Positions 31,630 through 40,242 of a stretch of 64,000 bases of DNA are shown here, piece after piece. Source of the stretch: a virus; IMG/VR virus record IMGVR_UViG_3300028654_000384, positions 62,001-126,000 of that record, one strand, 5' to 3'. The translations under genes and the position numbers were made by a program. The notes under the pieces were generated by a model. That model was not told where the DNA came from, searched no databases, and saw only the letters and a list, made by a program, of their open reading frames with translations. Each line of letters starts with the position of its first letter. Position 1 is the first letter of the stretch.

Positions 31630-32409
31630 ATGGACGGCATCACCACATACGTGCCCAAGACGCAGGTCGTCGCCGCGGTACAATACGAGGTGCGCCTGAT
31701 GCAGCCTCGCGCCAACATCGAGGTCGCCAAGCAACTGTGCTATGAAGCGGCAGCGAAAGGCGCCAAGCTCATCGTGCTGCCCGAGCTGTGCATCGGTGGG
31801 GCGGTGCTGAGGTCGACCGACGAGGCTTTCAAGGTATGCCAAGAGGCCGACGGGTGGCAGACGCAGGCCTTCGTGCCCATTGCCCAACGATTCAACGCCC
31901 ACATTGTCTTCGGCTACACCCAGTGGTGTGAGGGCAAGTTCTACAACTCGGCGGCGATGGTAGGACCGACAGGGTTGGTGGGTAACTGGCAGAAGCACAA
32001 TCTTTTCGGCGGGGATAATTTGTGGGCGCAGCCAAGCGAACAAACACCACCCATCGTGCTGACCCCCGCGGGGCGCGTCGGTGTGCTGATCTGCCGTGAC
32101 ATCAGCAATCGCATGCGCGAGAGCTACGTCTTTCACCAACCCGGCCAGCGTTTCTACAAGCCCGGTCAGGTCGACGTCATTGCGTGCCCGGTCAATTGGG
32201 GCAGCGCCTTCTCATATCCCGCCAGTGAGTGGGTCGAGTTGGTCGAGCAGACGCGTGCCAACGTCATCGTCAGCAATCGGGTGGGCGAGGAACGCGACAT
32301 GAGTTACAAGGGAGGCTCGGCGATCATTGACCGTGACCGCCGCATCTGGACCAATGGCTCCAGTTTCACAGAAGCTGCCGTCGTGGGCGGCGTGGTGGTG
32401 TTGGGATAA
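31630..32409 (+). CDS. Carbon-nitrogen hydrolase (nitrilase superfamily)
   Basis: 259 residues. Catalytic Glu in VLPELCIGG, Lys in WQKHNLFG and Cys in VLICRDIS give the nitrilase Glu-Lys-Cys triad. PVNWGSAFSYPASEWV and NVIVSNRVGEE match the family core. Members hydrolyse amides or nitriles or perform NAD synthetase glutaminase chemistry; the substrate cannot be told. Unexpected at the end of a virion-type operon. Confidence 0.8.
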   Translation: MDGITTYVPKTQVVAAVQYEVRLMQPRANIEVAKQLCYEAAAKGAKLIVLPELCIGGAVLRSTDEAFKVCQEADGWQTQAFVPIAQRFNAHIVFGYTQWCEGKFYNSAAMVGPTGLVGNWQKHNLFGGDNLWAQPSEQTPPIVLTPAGRVGVLICRDISNRMRESYVFHQPGQRFYKPGQVDVIACPVNWGSAFSYPASEWVELVEQTRANVIVSNRVGEERDMSYKGGSAIIDRDRRIWTNGSSFTEAAVVGGVVVLG

Positions 32410-32417
32410 TGTCTGGC

Positions 32418-32448
32418 GCCTGAGCGGGTTGATTAAGCCCAGTCAGGC
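32418..32448. terminator. Hairpin between convergent genes
   Basis: GCCTGA and TCAGGC pair, with GGG/CCC inside after a mismatch. It lies between the plus-strand hydrolase and the minus-strand lipoprotein, so a bidirectional terminator is plausible. Confidence 0.45.
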
Positions 32449-32465
32449 CGTCAATTGATCACCGC

Positions 32466-32924
32466 TTACCGAATGTGGACTTCTAGCCCCTGAGGGCCTT
32501 GGTGTTCTTGTGAGTGCTGACGATCCTGCTCTTGGCGCTCTTTGTCCTGTCGCTCTTTGTTCTGTTGCTCTTGCCTCTGTTGCTCCTGAAAATTACGGTC
32601 TTGTTGGTCACGTTCTTCGTGCTTGCGCGCCTCTTCTTGTTTCTGCTTGTCTTCTTGCACACGCTGCTGGCGAAGGCGCTCTGCCTGATTCGCTTGTTCC
32701 TGACGTTGCAGCGCTTGCTGAGCGCTGTTCTGTCGCTGTTGTTCCTGCTGAATCTGAAACTGACGATCGCGCTCGGTGTTGTCAACAACAACGGGCGGGG
32801 CTGCGGGCACGAACACCTGTTGTGGCGCCGGCACGGGTTCTGGCGTGGACTGAACGGGTGCTTGGCAACCGATTGCCACCGTCGACGCGGCGAGTAGTGA
32901 GAATAGAATTGACTTGAATTGCAT
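32466..32924 (-). CDS. Gln/Glu/Arg-rich coiled-coil lipoprotein
   Basis: 152 residues. Signal peptide with lipobox AIGC (residues 17-20), a Pro-rich linker, then about 100 residues of Q/E/R/K-rich sequence (QQEQQRQNSAQQALQRQEQ) that must be a long coiled coil. It would be a lipid-anchored periplasmic rod, for example an outer-membrane spanin-like partner or an exclusion lipoprotein. A TAGTTA late-type hexamer and GGAG lie upstream. Confidence 0.65.
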   Translation of the reverse strand: MQFKSILFSLLAASTVAIGCQAPVQSTPEPVPAPQQVFVPAAPPVVVDNTERDRQFQIQQEQQRQNSAQQALQRQEQANQAERLRQQRVQEDKQKQEEARKHEERDQQDRNFQEQQRQEQQNKERQDKERQEQDRQHSQEHQGPQGLEVHIR

Positions 32925-33045
32925 GGTATTTCTCCATCGAATACTTAACTAAGTCAGTGCAATTGTTGTCCACTAATTCGCGATGAATTCTCAATCCGAG
33001 CATGTTGAAAGTTCGCGGAATCCTGACAGCGTACCACCCACGACC

Positions 33046-33051
33046 TACTTA
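33046..33051 (+). promoter_or_regulatory. Late-type hexamer TACTTA, 4 nt before the start at 33056
   Basis: CCTACTTA-GATC-ATG. Confidence 0.5.
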
Positions 33052-33055
33052 GATC

Positions 33056-33466
33056 ATGAGCCAGCTGTCTCGCCTTCACGAGAACTTCATTGCCCAGTCC
33101 GAGCGACCCATGGACTTCGGTCGGTTACCCATCACTGCGCAGCAGGCCCAGTCCCCCGTGGTGCCCATGGATCGGTGGCAGGCGATCGACGGTGCCCTGC
33201 ACAAGACGTACCGCTTTCGGGAATCCGAGCACCGCAACGAGTTCATCGTCTCGTGGTTGGCCTACGAGCACCAGACGCAGCACCACGCCCGTTTGACCCT
33301 CGACGAGGGTGAGGTCAGCCTCCGCCTCCAGACCCGCGACACCCAGCGCATCACTGAACTCGATAAGGAAGCGGCTCGCTATGCCGACGTGTTGTACAAG
33401 GACCTCGTCTCGCGCCCAACTACGGTGACGTCGTCGGGTGATGACCAAGACGCTGACACGTTGTAG
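33056..33466 (+). CDS. Pterin-4a-carbinolamine-dehydratase-like protein
   Basis: 136 residues. After an N-terminus resembling the targeting helix (MSQLSRLHENFIAQ), KTYRFRESEHRNEFIVSWLAYEHQTQHHARL followed by VSLRLQTRDTQRITELDKEAARYAD has the pattern of pterin carbinolamine dehydratases, whose HHP...T-H core is partly altered here (HHA, TRD). The enzyme family recycles pterin cofactor or binds DNA-regulatory partners. Whether it is active is doubtful. Confidence 0.5.
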   Translation: MSQLSRLHENFIAQSERPMDFGRLPITAQQAQSPVVPMDRWQAIDGALHKTYRFRESEHRNEFIVSWLAYEHQTQHHARLTLDEGEVSLRLQTRDTQRITELDKEAARYADVLYKDLVSRPTTVTSSGDDQDADTL

Positions 33467-33469
33467 GAT
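33442..33469 (+). promoter_or_regulatory. Early-type promoter TGACCA-N16-TAGGAT
   Basis: Spacer 16; six bases (CGTGCT) then ATG at 33476. Confidence 0.55.
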
Positions 33470-33475
33470 CGTGCT

Positions 33476-33895
33476 ATGGAGCTCAAGGCACAGTCACCCA
33501 CGCTGATGATGAGCGAGGCCCTGAAGGGTCGCCTGACCGACGATGACGGGGTCGTGGGTGAGGATACACCACCCGTCCTTGCGGTGACCGTCGTTGCCGT
33601 CATCAAGGTGGGTGACAAGCAGACGGCGATCGTGGGCCTGCTGAGGAGCGCGCTGTTCGACACGGACACGCCAGAGCTGGAGTTCAAGGTGCAGCTCTCC
33701 GATGCCCTCGACTTCGTCGCCGCCAAGTCGTTGTTGTTTCAAGGCTTTGAGCTGCACCACGGCGCCACCTGCGCCGTCGCTGTTGAAGGCCCCTTCATCG
33801 TCAAGGGTGCCCGGATCGATGACATCAACGTTGTTGAACAATTGTGCGTGCTGTGTTTGGGCCTCGAACGCACGATTCGCACCGTGACCGCCTAG
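33476..33895 (+). CDS. Hypothetical protein
   Basis: 139 residues, soluble, mostly beta/alpha mixed (PPVLAVTVVAVIKVGDKQT, FELHHGATCAVAVEGPFIV). No family recognised. It has its own early-type promoter between two late-type ones. Confidence 0.65.
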   Translation: MELKAQSPTLMMSEALKGRLTDDDGVVGEDTPPVLAVTVVAVIKVGDKQTAIVGLLRSALFDTDTPELEFKVQLSDALDFVAAKSLLFQGFELHHGATCAVAVEGPFIVKGARIDDINVVEQLCVLCLGLERTIRTVTA

Positions 33896-33898
33896 TTA
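33893..33898 (+). promoter_or_regulatory. Late-type hexamer TAGTTA, 6 nt before the start at 33905
   Basis: CCTAGTTA-TTTGCC-ATG; it overlaps the upstream stop codon. The same TAGTTA variant precedes 46320. Confidence 0.45.
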
Positions 33899-33904
33899 TT
33901 TGCC

Positions 33905-34975
33905 ATGAGTGGCATGGTACCTCGCACGGGTGAAGAGACGCTGATCGACATGTCGACGACGGAAGATGACTGCATGGACAGCATGGACCTACAATCAATT
34001 GTCGATCGAAACATGGACATTGCCGTCCGGGACAATGGTTACACCGAGCTTGCCAGCATGTCTCCCGAAAACGCTGCCATTGACTTGTGTACCTATTCAC
34101 AAGAACTTGAAAACTTTGACATCGACGACGTTGCAGCTTGTGTTAGTGTCTGGCGAGCGAGTCACAAGCAACTTGAGGATGCCAACCCGCCCATCGACAT
34201 GTCGATGACGGAAGAGGATGATATAGACACCGAACGCTACGAAGCGACCGTCACCGTCGCTAAACCCGACGAGGCAGTGAAGAGCGCCAAGCAGTGGAAC
34301 CTGCGGGCGACGCAAGCGACGGTGGGTCATTCACACGACGTCACCTTTGAAGGCAACTACGGCGACCTGATGAACTTTATGACGGCATATCTATCGATGT
34401 CGAGTGCCGACGCCGATACCTACGTGGATCGGGTACCGGATCGACAACAGGAGAGCAGACAGATGACGAAACCGATGAACGAGACGATGGATGATGACAT
34501 GGACGAAGGCTCTGCCGACGATGAGAAGTCGCCACGTGGTGATGAGCACGAGTGGCTTGACTTGCCTGACGGCAAGGTCTCACGTGAAGACGACGACGAT
34601 TTTGCCTCAGGTGGCGGTGCTCTCGCGCCTCACATGAGCGAGACGATGGATGACGACGACATGGACGAGGCCGGGCCGCCCCCGCCTCCGTCAACTGCGC
34701 CCCCGACGTCAACGCCGCCTCCGACGACCACGCCGCCGACCAAACCCTCGTCGACTCCACCACCGTCGAGCACGCCGTCGTCGACCCCACCTACGCCGAC
34801 CCCTCCCATAAAGACTGAGTCGACAGAGTTCGATCTGTTCATGGATCGCATTGTCATCGACGAGGCACGCGTCCGTAAGGTCGATCTCCCGGAGAACAAC
34901 CCGATGCGGCGCCTGGCCAAGAACTACCAAGAACGACCCATGGGCCGCACCCGGTTCGTCAAGCGGGGCACGTGA
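33905..34975 (+). CDS. Acidic, Pro/Thr-rich virion-type protein
   Basis: 356 residues. The N-terminal part is acidic and structured. The middle holds two copies of an ETMDDD-MDE repeat (about residues 196 and 242), then about 45 residues of Pro/Thr/Ser low complexity (PPPTTTPPTKPSSTPPPSS). The C-terminus is basic and conserved-looking (NPMRRLAKNYQERPMGRT). Acidic, repetitive phage proteins in such operons are often scaffold or core components; inference. Confidence 0.65.
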   Translation: MSGMVPRTGEETLIDMSTTEDDCMDSMDLQSIVDRNMDIAVRDNGYTELASMSPENAAIDLCTYSQELENFDIDDVAACVSVWRASHKQLEDANPPIDMSMTEEDDIDTERYEATVTVAKPDEAVKSAKQWNLRATQATVGHSHDVTFEGNYGDLMNFMTAYLSMSSADADTYVDRVPDRQQESRQMTKPMNETMDDDMDEGSADDEKSPRGDEHEWLDLPDGKVSREDDDDFASGGGALAPHMSETMDDDDMDEAGPPPPPSTAPPTSTPPPTTTPPTKPSSTPPPSSTPSSTPPTPTPPIKTESTEFDLFMDRIVIDEARVRKVDLPENNPMRRLAKNYQERPMGRTRFVKRGT

Positions 34976-35664
34976 TGACAAAGCACGTCAAGTTGACCGA
35001 CGCCAAGTCGCTGTTCGCCTACATTGACAACGTCTTCGCCGAGGGCATCAAGAGCACCCTGCACCAGAAGGCGTTGGCCGAGAAGGACAAGCAGGGCACG
35101 GGCGGGGGTTCAACCAACGCCAACGATGACCTGTTCGGTGCGGGCAGTGGTGGCGATGATCAGGGCGGCAGCGATCAAGGCACCGACGACCACACCGACA
35201 AACCCAGTTCATCGAAGACGATGGACGACGAGAACAGCAAGCTGAAGGACGCCGACGTCGAGCCCAAGGACATCGTCGACAAGCTGAACTCGATCAGGAG
35301 CGGCAAGTCGTTCAAGGACAGCGCCGTCAAAGGGGCGATGGACGAGTGGATCAACAGCCTGTCGAAGACTGAGCGCGTTGCGCTGTTCGCCTTCGTCCGC
35401 GGCATCGCCCAGATCGTCACCGGTGAAGTGCCCGCCAAGCAGGCTGAGGAGCCCGGCAAGCACCCGGCCGACATCAAGATGGACAAGACCAACGAACCAC
35501 ACACTAAGGAAGTGCGTCCCAATGTTATTAAGGGTGCTGGGGGCGACAAGCCCGCAGGCAGCAAGCACTCGGGCGCCACGAGCCCACAGAAAAAATCGCA
35601 CGGCACCGATGAGGAGAACACCGACGCGCCGATCAGCGCACCAATTCAGGCGAAGCGGCGTTGA
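34975..35664 (+). CDS. Virion-type protein with targeting-like helix
   Basis: 229 residues from the ATG overlapping the previous stop. The N-terminus (TDAKSLFAYIDNVFAEGI) is a looser shared helix. A Gly/Asp low-complexity linker (GGGSTNANDDLFGAGSGGDD) precedes a helical domain (VDKLNSIRSGKSFKDSAVKG) and a basic tail. Function unknown. Confidence 0.7.
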   Translation: MTKHVKLTDAKSLFAYIDNVFAEGIKSTLHQKALAEKDKQGTGGGSTNANDDLFGAGSGGDDQGGSDQGTDDHTDKPSSSKTMDDENSKLKDADVEPKDIVDKLNSIRSGKSFKDSAVKGAMDEWINSLSKTERVALFAFVRGIAQIVTGEVPAKQAEEPGKHPADIKMDKTNEPHTKEVRPNVIKGAGGDKPAGSKHSGATSPQKKSHGTDEENTDAPISAPIQAKRR

Positions 35665-35689
35665 CCACACAACGTGGATGGTATAAGAT
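35661..35689 (+). promoter_or_regulatory. Early-type promoter TTGACC-N17-TAAGAT
   Basis: The best -35 match in the window (TTGACC), spacer 17, then six bases (TAGCGC) and ATG at 35696. Confidence 0.65.
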
Positions 35690-35695
35690 TAGCGC

Positions 35696-36010
35696 ATGAC
35701 TGACCCGCAATTCGTCGACATCCGCTACATCCCGCTGCCCATGGGCGGCACCCTCGAAGTCAAGGTGACGCAGCCGTTTCTCGATCGCCTGCGCGCCCAC
35801 TTTGGGCTACTGGCACAACAACCCGTGGATGATGATCAGATCAGGATGTACTTATACGGTGCAATGGACACGGCCGTCACCAAGGCCGAAGCTGAGGTCA
35901 ACAAGGATGTCGTCGAACCCAAGCGAAGCAAGAAGAAGGCAAAGCGAGTCAAGGCGCCTGCTAAGGACGCTGGTAAACCTCGTGGTCGAAAGACGCGTAA
36001 GGGAAGCTGA
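35696..36010 (+). CDS. Hypothetical protein with basic tail
   Basis: 104 residues. A compact N-terminal domain (FVDIRYIPLPMGGTLEVKV) is followed by a strongly basic tail (KRSKKKAKRVKAPAKD) suited to nucleic-acid contact. Function unknown. Confidence 0.65.
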   Translation: MTDPQFVDIRYIPLPMGGTLEVKVTQPFLDRLRAHFGLLAQQPVDDDQIRMYLYGAMDTAVTKAEAEVNKDVVEPKRSKKKAKRVKAPAKDAGKPRGRKTRKGS

Positions 36011-36011
36011 C

Positions 36012-36209
36012 GTGTCAGACGGCTCGCGGGTGCCCCACGGCTCCAGCAAGCACGTCAAAGATCTGGAGACGCGGATCAGGTCGCTGACCACGTGGCGAGA
36101 CCGACAGAAGCGTGGGTCGGAAGCGCGTGCCAACTATAGTCGCCTCATTCAACGCCTGAAGGGTGAACTTGCCAGCGCTAAACGCGCGTCGGCGAAGAAG
36201 GACGACTGA
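36012..36209 (+). CDS. Small basic coiled-coil protein
   Basis: 65 residues from GTG. HVKDLETRIRSLTTWRDRQK then GSEARANYSRLIQRLKGELA forms a charged helical hairpin of a kind I have seen in phage head-gene operons. It lies between two virion-type genes. Function unknown. Confidence 0.65.
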   Translation: MSDGSRVPHGSSKHVKDLETRIRSLTTWRDRQKRGSEARANYSRLIQRLKGELASAKRASAKKDD

Positions 36210-36211
36210 AC

Positions 36212-37480
36212 GTGGGAGGTGCGAGCGGGCATCTTCGACATTTGCACGACAACCTCGACCTGACGTTCGGGGAGTTGAAGGATGTGTTGTCGTCGGCGGC
36301 CGATGGCAAGCTCGAGCGCACCAGTGAAAAACTCGACGGGATCAACCTAGTCTTCACGTGGGCGGGTGATCAACTGAAAGTAGCCCGCTCGGGCGGTGAC
36401 ATCAAGAGCGGCGGCATGGACGCTGTAGGTCTGGCGACCAAGTTTCAGGGGCGCGGCAACCTGGCCGACGCCTTCAACGGTGCCTTCAAGGTGCTCCGCG
36501 ACGCGGTGGGCTCGCTGAGCGACGCCGTCCGAGCCAAGGTCTTCAACGACGGCCGCACCTGGTACTCGATTGAGGTCATCTACTCCAAGAATCCCAACGT
36601 CATCAACTATGACGCCAACTACGTTGTCTTCCACGCCAGTCCCGTCTTCCACGTCTCACGCGCCGGCGAGGTCAAGAAGCTCGACTCTGCTCCCGGCGTG
36701 GCCTTGTTGGAGAAGCACGTCGACAACATGCAGCGTGCCCTGACGCAGCGTAGTTGGCAGGTCAGGGGCCCGGCTCTGGTTCGCCTCAAGAAGCTGAGCG
36801 ACGGCAACGCCGTCAAACGTGCCTTCACCATGATCGGTCAGGCACAGTCGATCGCCGGAGTGGGTGACGATGATACCCTCGGCGATTACCTCGCGGCGCG
36901 GATGACTGATGAAGTCGCGGGGCTCGACCTGCCACCCAAGGTCGCCAAAGCGGTGACGGCTCGGGCGGTGGGCAACCCGGGCGCACCGTCGTTGCTCAAC
37001 CTGAAGAAGCTCGTCTCGCCCGACCAATATGCCGCCGTCAATCACTTTGTCAAGGCATCGCCGGGCCTGCTGAAGAAGTTCATTGAGCCCATCGAGCGTG
37101 CCGTCCATGAGTTTGCGATTGAGGCCCTGCGTGGCATGCACTCCACGCTCATCGGCAACAACGACGCCGAGGTGCAGCGCCTGCGGGGTGAGGTCGCCCG
37201 GGCCGTCAAGGCGATTGAAGCCAGCGGCGACGCCACGGCGATGGACGTGTTGCAGAAGCAGATGACGAAGTTGGGTAGCATCGAGAATGTCAGCAGCGCG
37301 ATGGAGGGCGTTGTCTTCACGTGGAAGGGCAACTCATATAAGTTCACGGGTGGGTTTGCGCCTGCCAACCAGATCCTCGGCCTGTTCAAGTACGGGCGCA
37401 AGGGCGTAAAGATCCCCGTTCAAGAGGCCTATTTAAGGCACGCGGTCGCTCGGTTGGTCGCCAATGGGAGACACAGATGA
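36212..37480 (+). CDS. Ligase-like nucleotidyltransferase-fold virion protein
   Basis: 422 residues from GTG. GHLRHLHDNLDLTFGELKDV opens a domain with TSEKLDGINLVFTW, where K-x-D-G is the adenylation motif of DNA/RNA ligases, followed by LKVARSGGDIKSGGMD. This layout resembles a widespread phage protein family (DUF6267-like) found among structural genes. Later ligase motifs (E-G-V-V-F-T-W near residue 370) may be present: AMEGVVFTWKGNSYKF. So a ligase-like active site is conceivable, but activity is unproven. Confidence 0.65.
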   Translation: MGGASGHLRHLHDNLDLTFGELKDVLSSAADGKLERTSEKLDGINLVFTWAGDQLKVARSGGDIKSGGMDAVGLATKFQGRGNLADAFNGAFKVLRDAVGSLSDAVRAKVFNDGRTWYSIEVIYSKNPNVINYDANYVVFHASPVFHVSRAGEVKKLDSAPGVALLEKHVDNMQRALTQRSWQVRGPALVRLKKLSDGNAVKRAFTMIGQAQSIAGVGDDDTLGDYLAARMTDEVAGLDLPPKVAKAVTARAVGNPGAPSLLNLKKLVSPDQYAAVNHFVKASPGLLKKFIEPIERAVHEFAIEALRGMHSTLIGNNDAEVQRLRGEVARAVKAIEASGDATAMDVLQKQMTKLGSIENVSSAMEGVVFTWKGNSYKFTGGFAPANQILGLFKYGRKGVKIPVQEAYLRHAVARLVANGRHR

Positions 37481-38286
37481 GGGTTAGGTTGGGCTTGTTG
37501 AGAGAGCAGATACGCGCCATTCTGACGGAGTCGCCCGCCTCAAACGCATTTGAGAAGCACGTTGCATCAGCCGTAAAGGCCGCCCTTTCTGGGACAGGTG
37601 CCAAGATTGAACACGCTGGCTCTTCTGAGTACTCTGACATCCGCATTGACATCCCGGGCATTGGGTCATCATTCCTCGAAGTGAAGCTGACGTCAGGTGA
37701 CAACCTTGGCAACCCACGCCTGCAATACGATGGTAATCAGTGGATCGTTGCCGGCGACAGTGGTTCGCCGCTGGCAGCCTATGCAGTAGAGTTCATGAAT
37801 GAGTCACCCGAAGCGCAGGCCTTCATCAATGACCTCAAGGCGTTCCTGAAGACTGACACCGTCAGGTTACAAGGCAAGAAGCCCGGGTCGGTAACGTTGC
37901 CGCAGATCAAGGCGTTCTTAGCCAAACGACCCAACAAGAACATCGCTGAGCTTGACAGCGTCGATGCCGCCGCGTTGGCCACACAGCACTATGCCGTCGC
38001 CAAGAAGGAACCTGCTCACTACGTACAGGCAGGCGACGACTTCTACCTCATGGGTAGTGCAGATCCATTGGACTTGAACCTGGTCAACGATGGGCAGATC
38101 CCCGTCCTCAGGGGCATGGGTCGGCTGGCGGTTCGCATTGCCGATCGCAGCGCGCGCTATGAGGTACAAGTGTCAGTGAAGATGTGGAAGCACGATCCGA
38201 GCCCATTCTCGGCCATGCTGCCGACCTCTAAGGTCAATCCCTTCACTGCACTGGCTAAGTCACTGAAGGCCCGCAAGCGCGGCTAA
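37477..38286 (+). CDS. PD-(D/E)XK nuclease-like protein with targeting-like helix
   Basis: 269 residues. MRVRLGLLREQIRAILTES is the shared N-terminal helix. Residues about 24-75 have a restriction-nuclease pattern: Glu in FEKHVASAVKAAL, Asp in SSEYSDIRIDIPG, and Glu-x-Lys in SSFLEVKLTSG. The rest is alpha/beta (VDAAALATQHYAVAKKEPA) with a basic tail. If the helix is a packaging signal, this is a nuclease carried in the head and injected with the DNA. It overlaps the ligase-like gene by four bases. Confidence 0.7.
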   Translation: MRVRLGLLREQIRAILTESPASNAFEKHVASAVKAALSGTGAKIEHAGSSEYSDIRIDIPGIGSSFLEVKLTSGDNLGNPRLQYDGNQWIVAGDSGSPLAAYAVEFMNESPEAQAFINDLKAFLKTDTVRLQGKKPGSVTLPQIKAFLAKRPNKNIAELDSVDAAALATQHYAVAKKEPAHYVQAGDDFYLMGSADPLDLNLVNDGQIPVLRGMGRLAVRIADRSARYEVQVSVKMWKHDPSPFSAMLPTSKVNPFTALAKSLKARKRG

Positions 38287-38336
38287 GATCTGTACTTCAC
38301 CGCACTATGTGGTAGACTGCTCTCGGAGGTGCAATC

Positions 38337-39152
38337 ATGCACTATCGAGACACCGTTTGGTACACCAGCGCGGTCATGGACTTGAATGCTGAGATTGAGG
38401 ACCTTGAGGCCCAAAAGTCGCAGCTAGCCGGCATCAAGTCCAACCTGCGCACGAAGACACAAAAAAACGTCCTGTTGAGCGTCAAGAATCGCCTGAAGAA
38501 GAGGCATAAGTGGGCTCACAAGCTGGAGATGGGTGACCTATCGTACTTCAAGGCATACGAGCTAATCAGGATACTGGCGGAGCTTGAAGGTCGGTTGTGG
38601 TCACCTGCCGAATGCGCCACGTTGGGAGAACCGCGCGCATTGCACGAGGGCCCGGGCGAGAAGGCGATCAAGATGCGGTTGGGTCTAACGCTATCATCGT
38701 CTACTGGCAGAGACCTGCCCAATGGCGAGATCAAGTGGCTCGACAATGGTAAAGGCTCATTACAGGCGATGCAGGTGTCGCTGTGCGGTCAGAAAGCATG
38801 GGGCGCCTTCATCTTTGAACAGGCGGAAGCGGGCCTGTTCAGGGGTCTTGACCCCACTGTCAGGCAGGCGCTCAAGGACGGTGAAGTGCCCAAAAGGATG
38901 ATCGACGTGCTACCTCTCAACGTTCACCGTGAGCTATGCATGGCAGTCTTGCCGGCAAAGGTGCTGGCGGGTTACGGTGACATCTACTGTGCCTTCAATT
39001 TCGGTTACATCGTAGTGCCTGCCGATGACCTCAATGCCTGGCGTTTAACAGGCATCTCCAAGGGCCGACCACGCTATGCACTGAACATTGACTATGTCGT
39101 CATTAAGTTGCTGATCTCATCGTCCGAGCAGCAACTTGACGTAGTGGCGTAG
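38337..39152 (+). CDS. Hypothetical protein
   Basis: 271 residues. N-terminal coiled coil (LNAEIEDLEAQKSQLAGIK) then a basic helical segment and a mixed C-terminal domain (LAGYGDIYCAFNFGYIVVP). GGAGGT lies nine bases before the ATG, and TAGACT further up may be a promoter. The 3' end overlaps the convergent nucleotidyltransferase gene by 36 bases. No family recognised. Confidence 0.65.
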   Translation: MHYRDTVWYTSAVMDLNAEIEDLEAQKSQLAGIKSNLRTKTQKNVLLSVKNRLKKRHKWAHKLEMGDLSYFKAYELIRILAELEGRLWSPAECATLGEPRALHEGPGEKAIKMRLGLTLSSSTGRDLPNGEIKWLDNGKGSLQAMQVSLCGQKAWGAFIFEQAEAGLFRGLDPTVRQALKDGEVPKRMIDVLPLNVHRELCMAVLPAKVLAGYGDIYCAFNFGYIVVPADDLNAWRLTGISKGRPRYALNIDYVVIKLLISSSEQQLDVVA

Positions 39153-39749
39153 CAGCGCCTCGGCGCGGGGCTTGCGAGCCCTGTCGGTCGTCTTGATGTC
39201 CTTGGGCGGGTCTTTCGCTCGGGCCGACAATACGTTCCACACTAGGTCGCGGTCGATGGCTTTGGGCAGGTGCTTGGTGAAGTTGGCCTTGTCACCCGCT
39301 CCGAGCCATTGCCGCATCTGGGTGCCCGACACGTTGACGGTCTGTGACCGCTCGATGGGCCGGAGTTTAATCTGCCCGTGGGCGAGAAGGTTGCCTGCAT
39401 ACTTGCTCAAGGTGGCGTAGTTGGCCTTCAGGTCGTCGGGGTCGGAGTAGATGTTGAAGGTGTCAGTGGAACCTGCTGTGTCGGCATCGCCCAATTCTTT
39501 GTAGACGTGGCCGATGGGTGAGCCACCGTAGGTGACGGTGACGTTGGCGGGTAGACTGGGCTCGATCGTCTCGTCCCACAGCTTCTTCATGTCGGCGCCG
39601 ACGATGGGCACCTCACCCGGCCGCGCCCGATCGCTCAACGACACGTAGAGGTGCACTTCATCGTTGTTGCGCGCGGCGATGTTGACAAGGGCACTATGGC
39701 CAGCCTGCCAGGGCTTGAATGATCCCGCGATGATGCCGATCTTTGCCAA
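39117..39749 (-). CDS. Cytidylyltransferase-fold nucleotidyltransferase (NMNAT-like)
   Basis: 210 residues from TTG with AGGAG upstream. GSFKPWQAGHSALVNIA is a variant of the G-x-F-P-x-H-x-G-H motif in which the first His is Gln. NVSGTQMRQWL matches the I-S-G-T-x-x-R motif. Phage relatives of this fold are common, and NAD or nucleotide-sugar synthesis is possible. The C-terminus (ALLRHYVKLLLGR) looks like the shared helix placed at the other end. A TACTTA hexamer (39779-39784, minus) lies upstream. Confidence 0.7.
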   Translation of the reverse strand: MAKIGIIAGSFKPWQAGHSALVNIAARNNDEVHLYVSLSDRARPGEVPIVGADMKKLWDETIEPSLPANVTVTYGGSPIGHVYKELGDADTAGSTDTFNIYSDPDDLKANYATLSKYAGNLLAHGQIKLRPIERSQTVNVSGTQMRQWLGAGDKANFTKHLPKAIDRDLVWNVLSARAKDPPKDIKTTDRARKPRAEALLRHYVKLLLGR

Positions 39750-39778
39750 GTGATAGTGTGCTCCTGTCCGTTATAAGG

Positions 39779-39784
39779 TAAGTA
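39779..39784 (-). promoter_or_regulatory. Late-type hexamer TACTTA upstream of 39749
   Basis: On the minus strand, followed by a 29-base leader with AGGAG. It overlaps the plus-strand region just before 39787. Confidence 0.3.
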
Positions 39785-39786
39785 CC

Positions 39787-40242
39787 ATGGACGACAAGAA
39801 CAAGGTTCGCCGGAAGGCGACTTCATGTGGCGGTCTACCGTGGCGAGTTCACCTGGGTCGAGTGCAGGTGCTGTTAGTCAAGCAATTTTCACACAGTGAC
39901 AACTGGGGCGTGCCTAAGGGTCACCTCAAACCCGGTGAATCGCTGGAGGACTGCGCACGGCGAGAAATTCGTGAGGAGACTGGCATCGACGTTGGGCTGA
40001 CCGAGCGCCTGCCTGACATCACGACGGTGCACCGTGGTGAGGAAAAGACGGTGGTGCTGTGGCTAGCGCTGCCCACTGCCGACGTTGAACCCTATCACGA
40101 CAACCCCGACAGTGAAGTCGCCGATGCGCGTTGGTTCAACATCGATGCACTGCCCATGATTCACAACTACCAGCGCACCATTGTCAAACACGGCATCGAG
40201 GCGATCAAAGTTGATCTCAACAGCTACGTGCCATCGCCGTGA
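39787..40242 (+). CDS. NUDIX hydrolase (Ap4A-hydrolase-like)
   Basis: 151 residues. The NUDIX box is complete: G-H-L-K-P-G-E-S-L-E-D-C-A-R-R-E-I-R-E-E-T-G. NWGVPKGHLKPGES is typical of diadenosine polyphosphate hydrolases. It would clear a nucleoside diphosphate derivative. A TATAAG hexamer nine bases upstream may be its promoter. Divergent from the nucleotidyltransferase gene, so the two may act on related nucleotides. Confidence 0.85.
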   Translation: MDDKNKVRRKATSCGGLPWRVHLGRVQVLLVKQFSHSDNWGVPKGHLKPGESLEDCARREIREETGIDVGLTERLPDITTVHRGEEKTVVLWLALPTADVEPYHDNPDSEVADARWFNIDALPMIHNYQRTIVKHGIEAIKVDLNSYVPSP

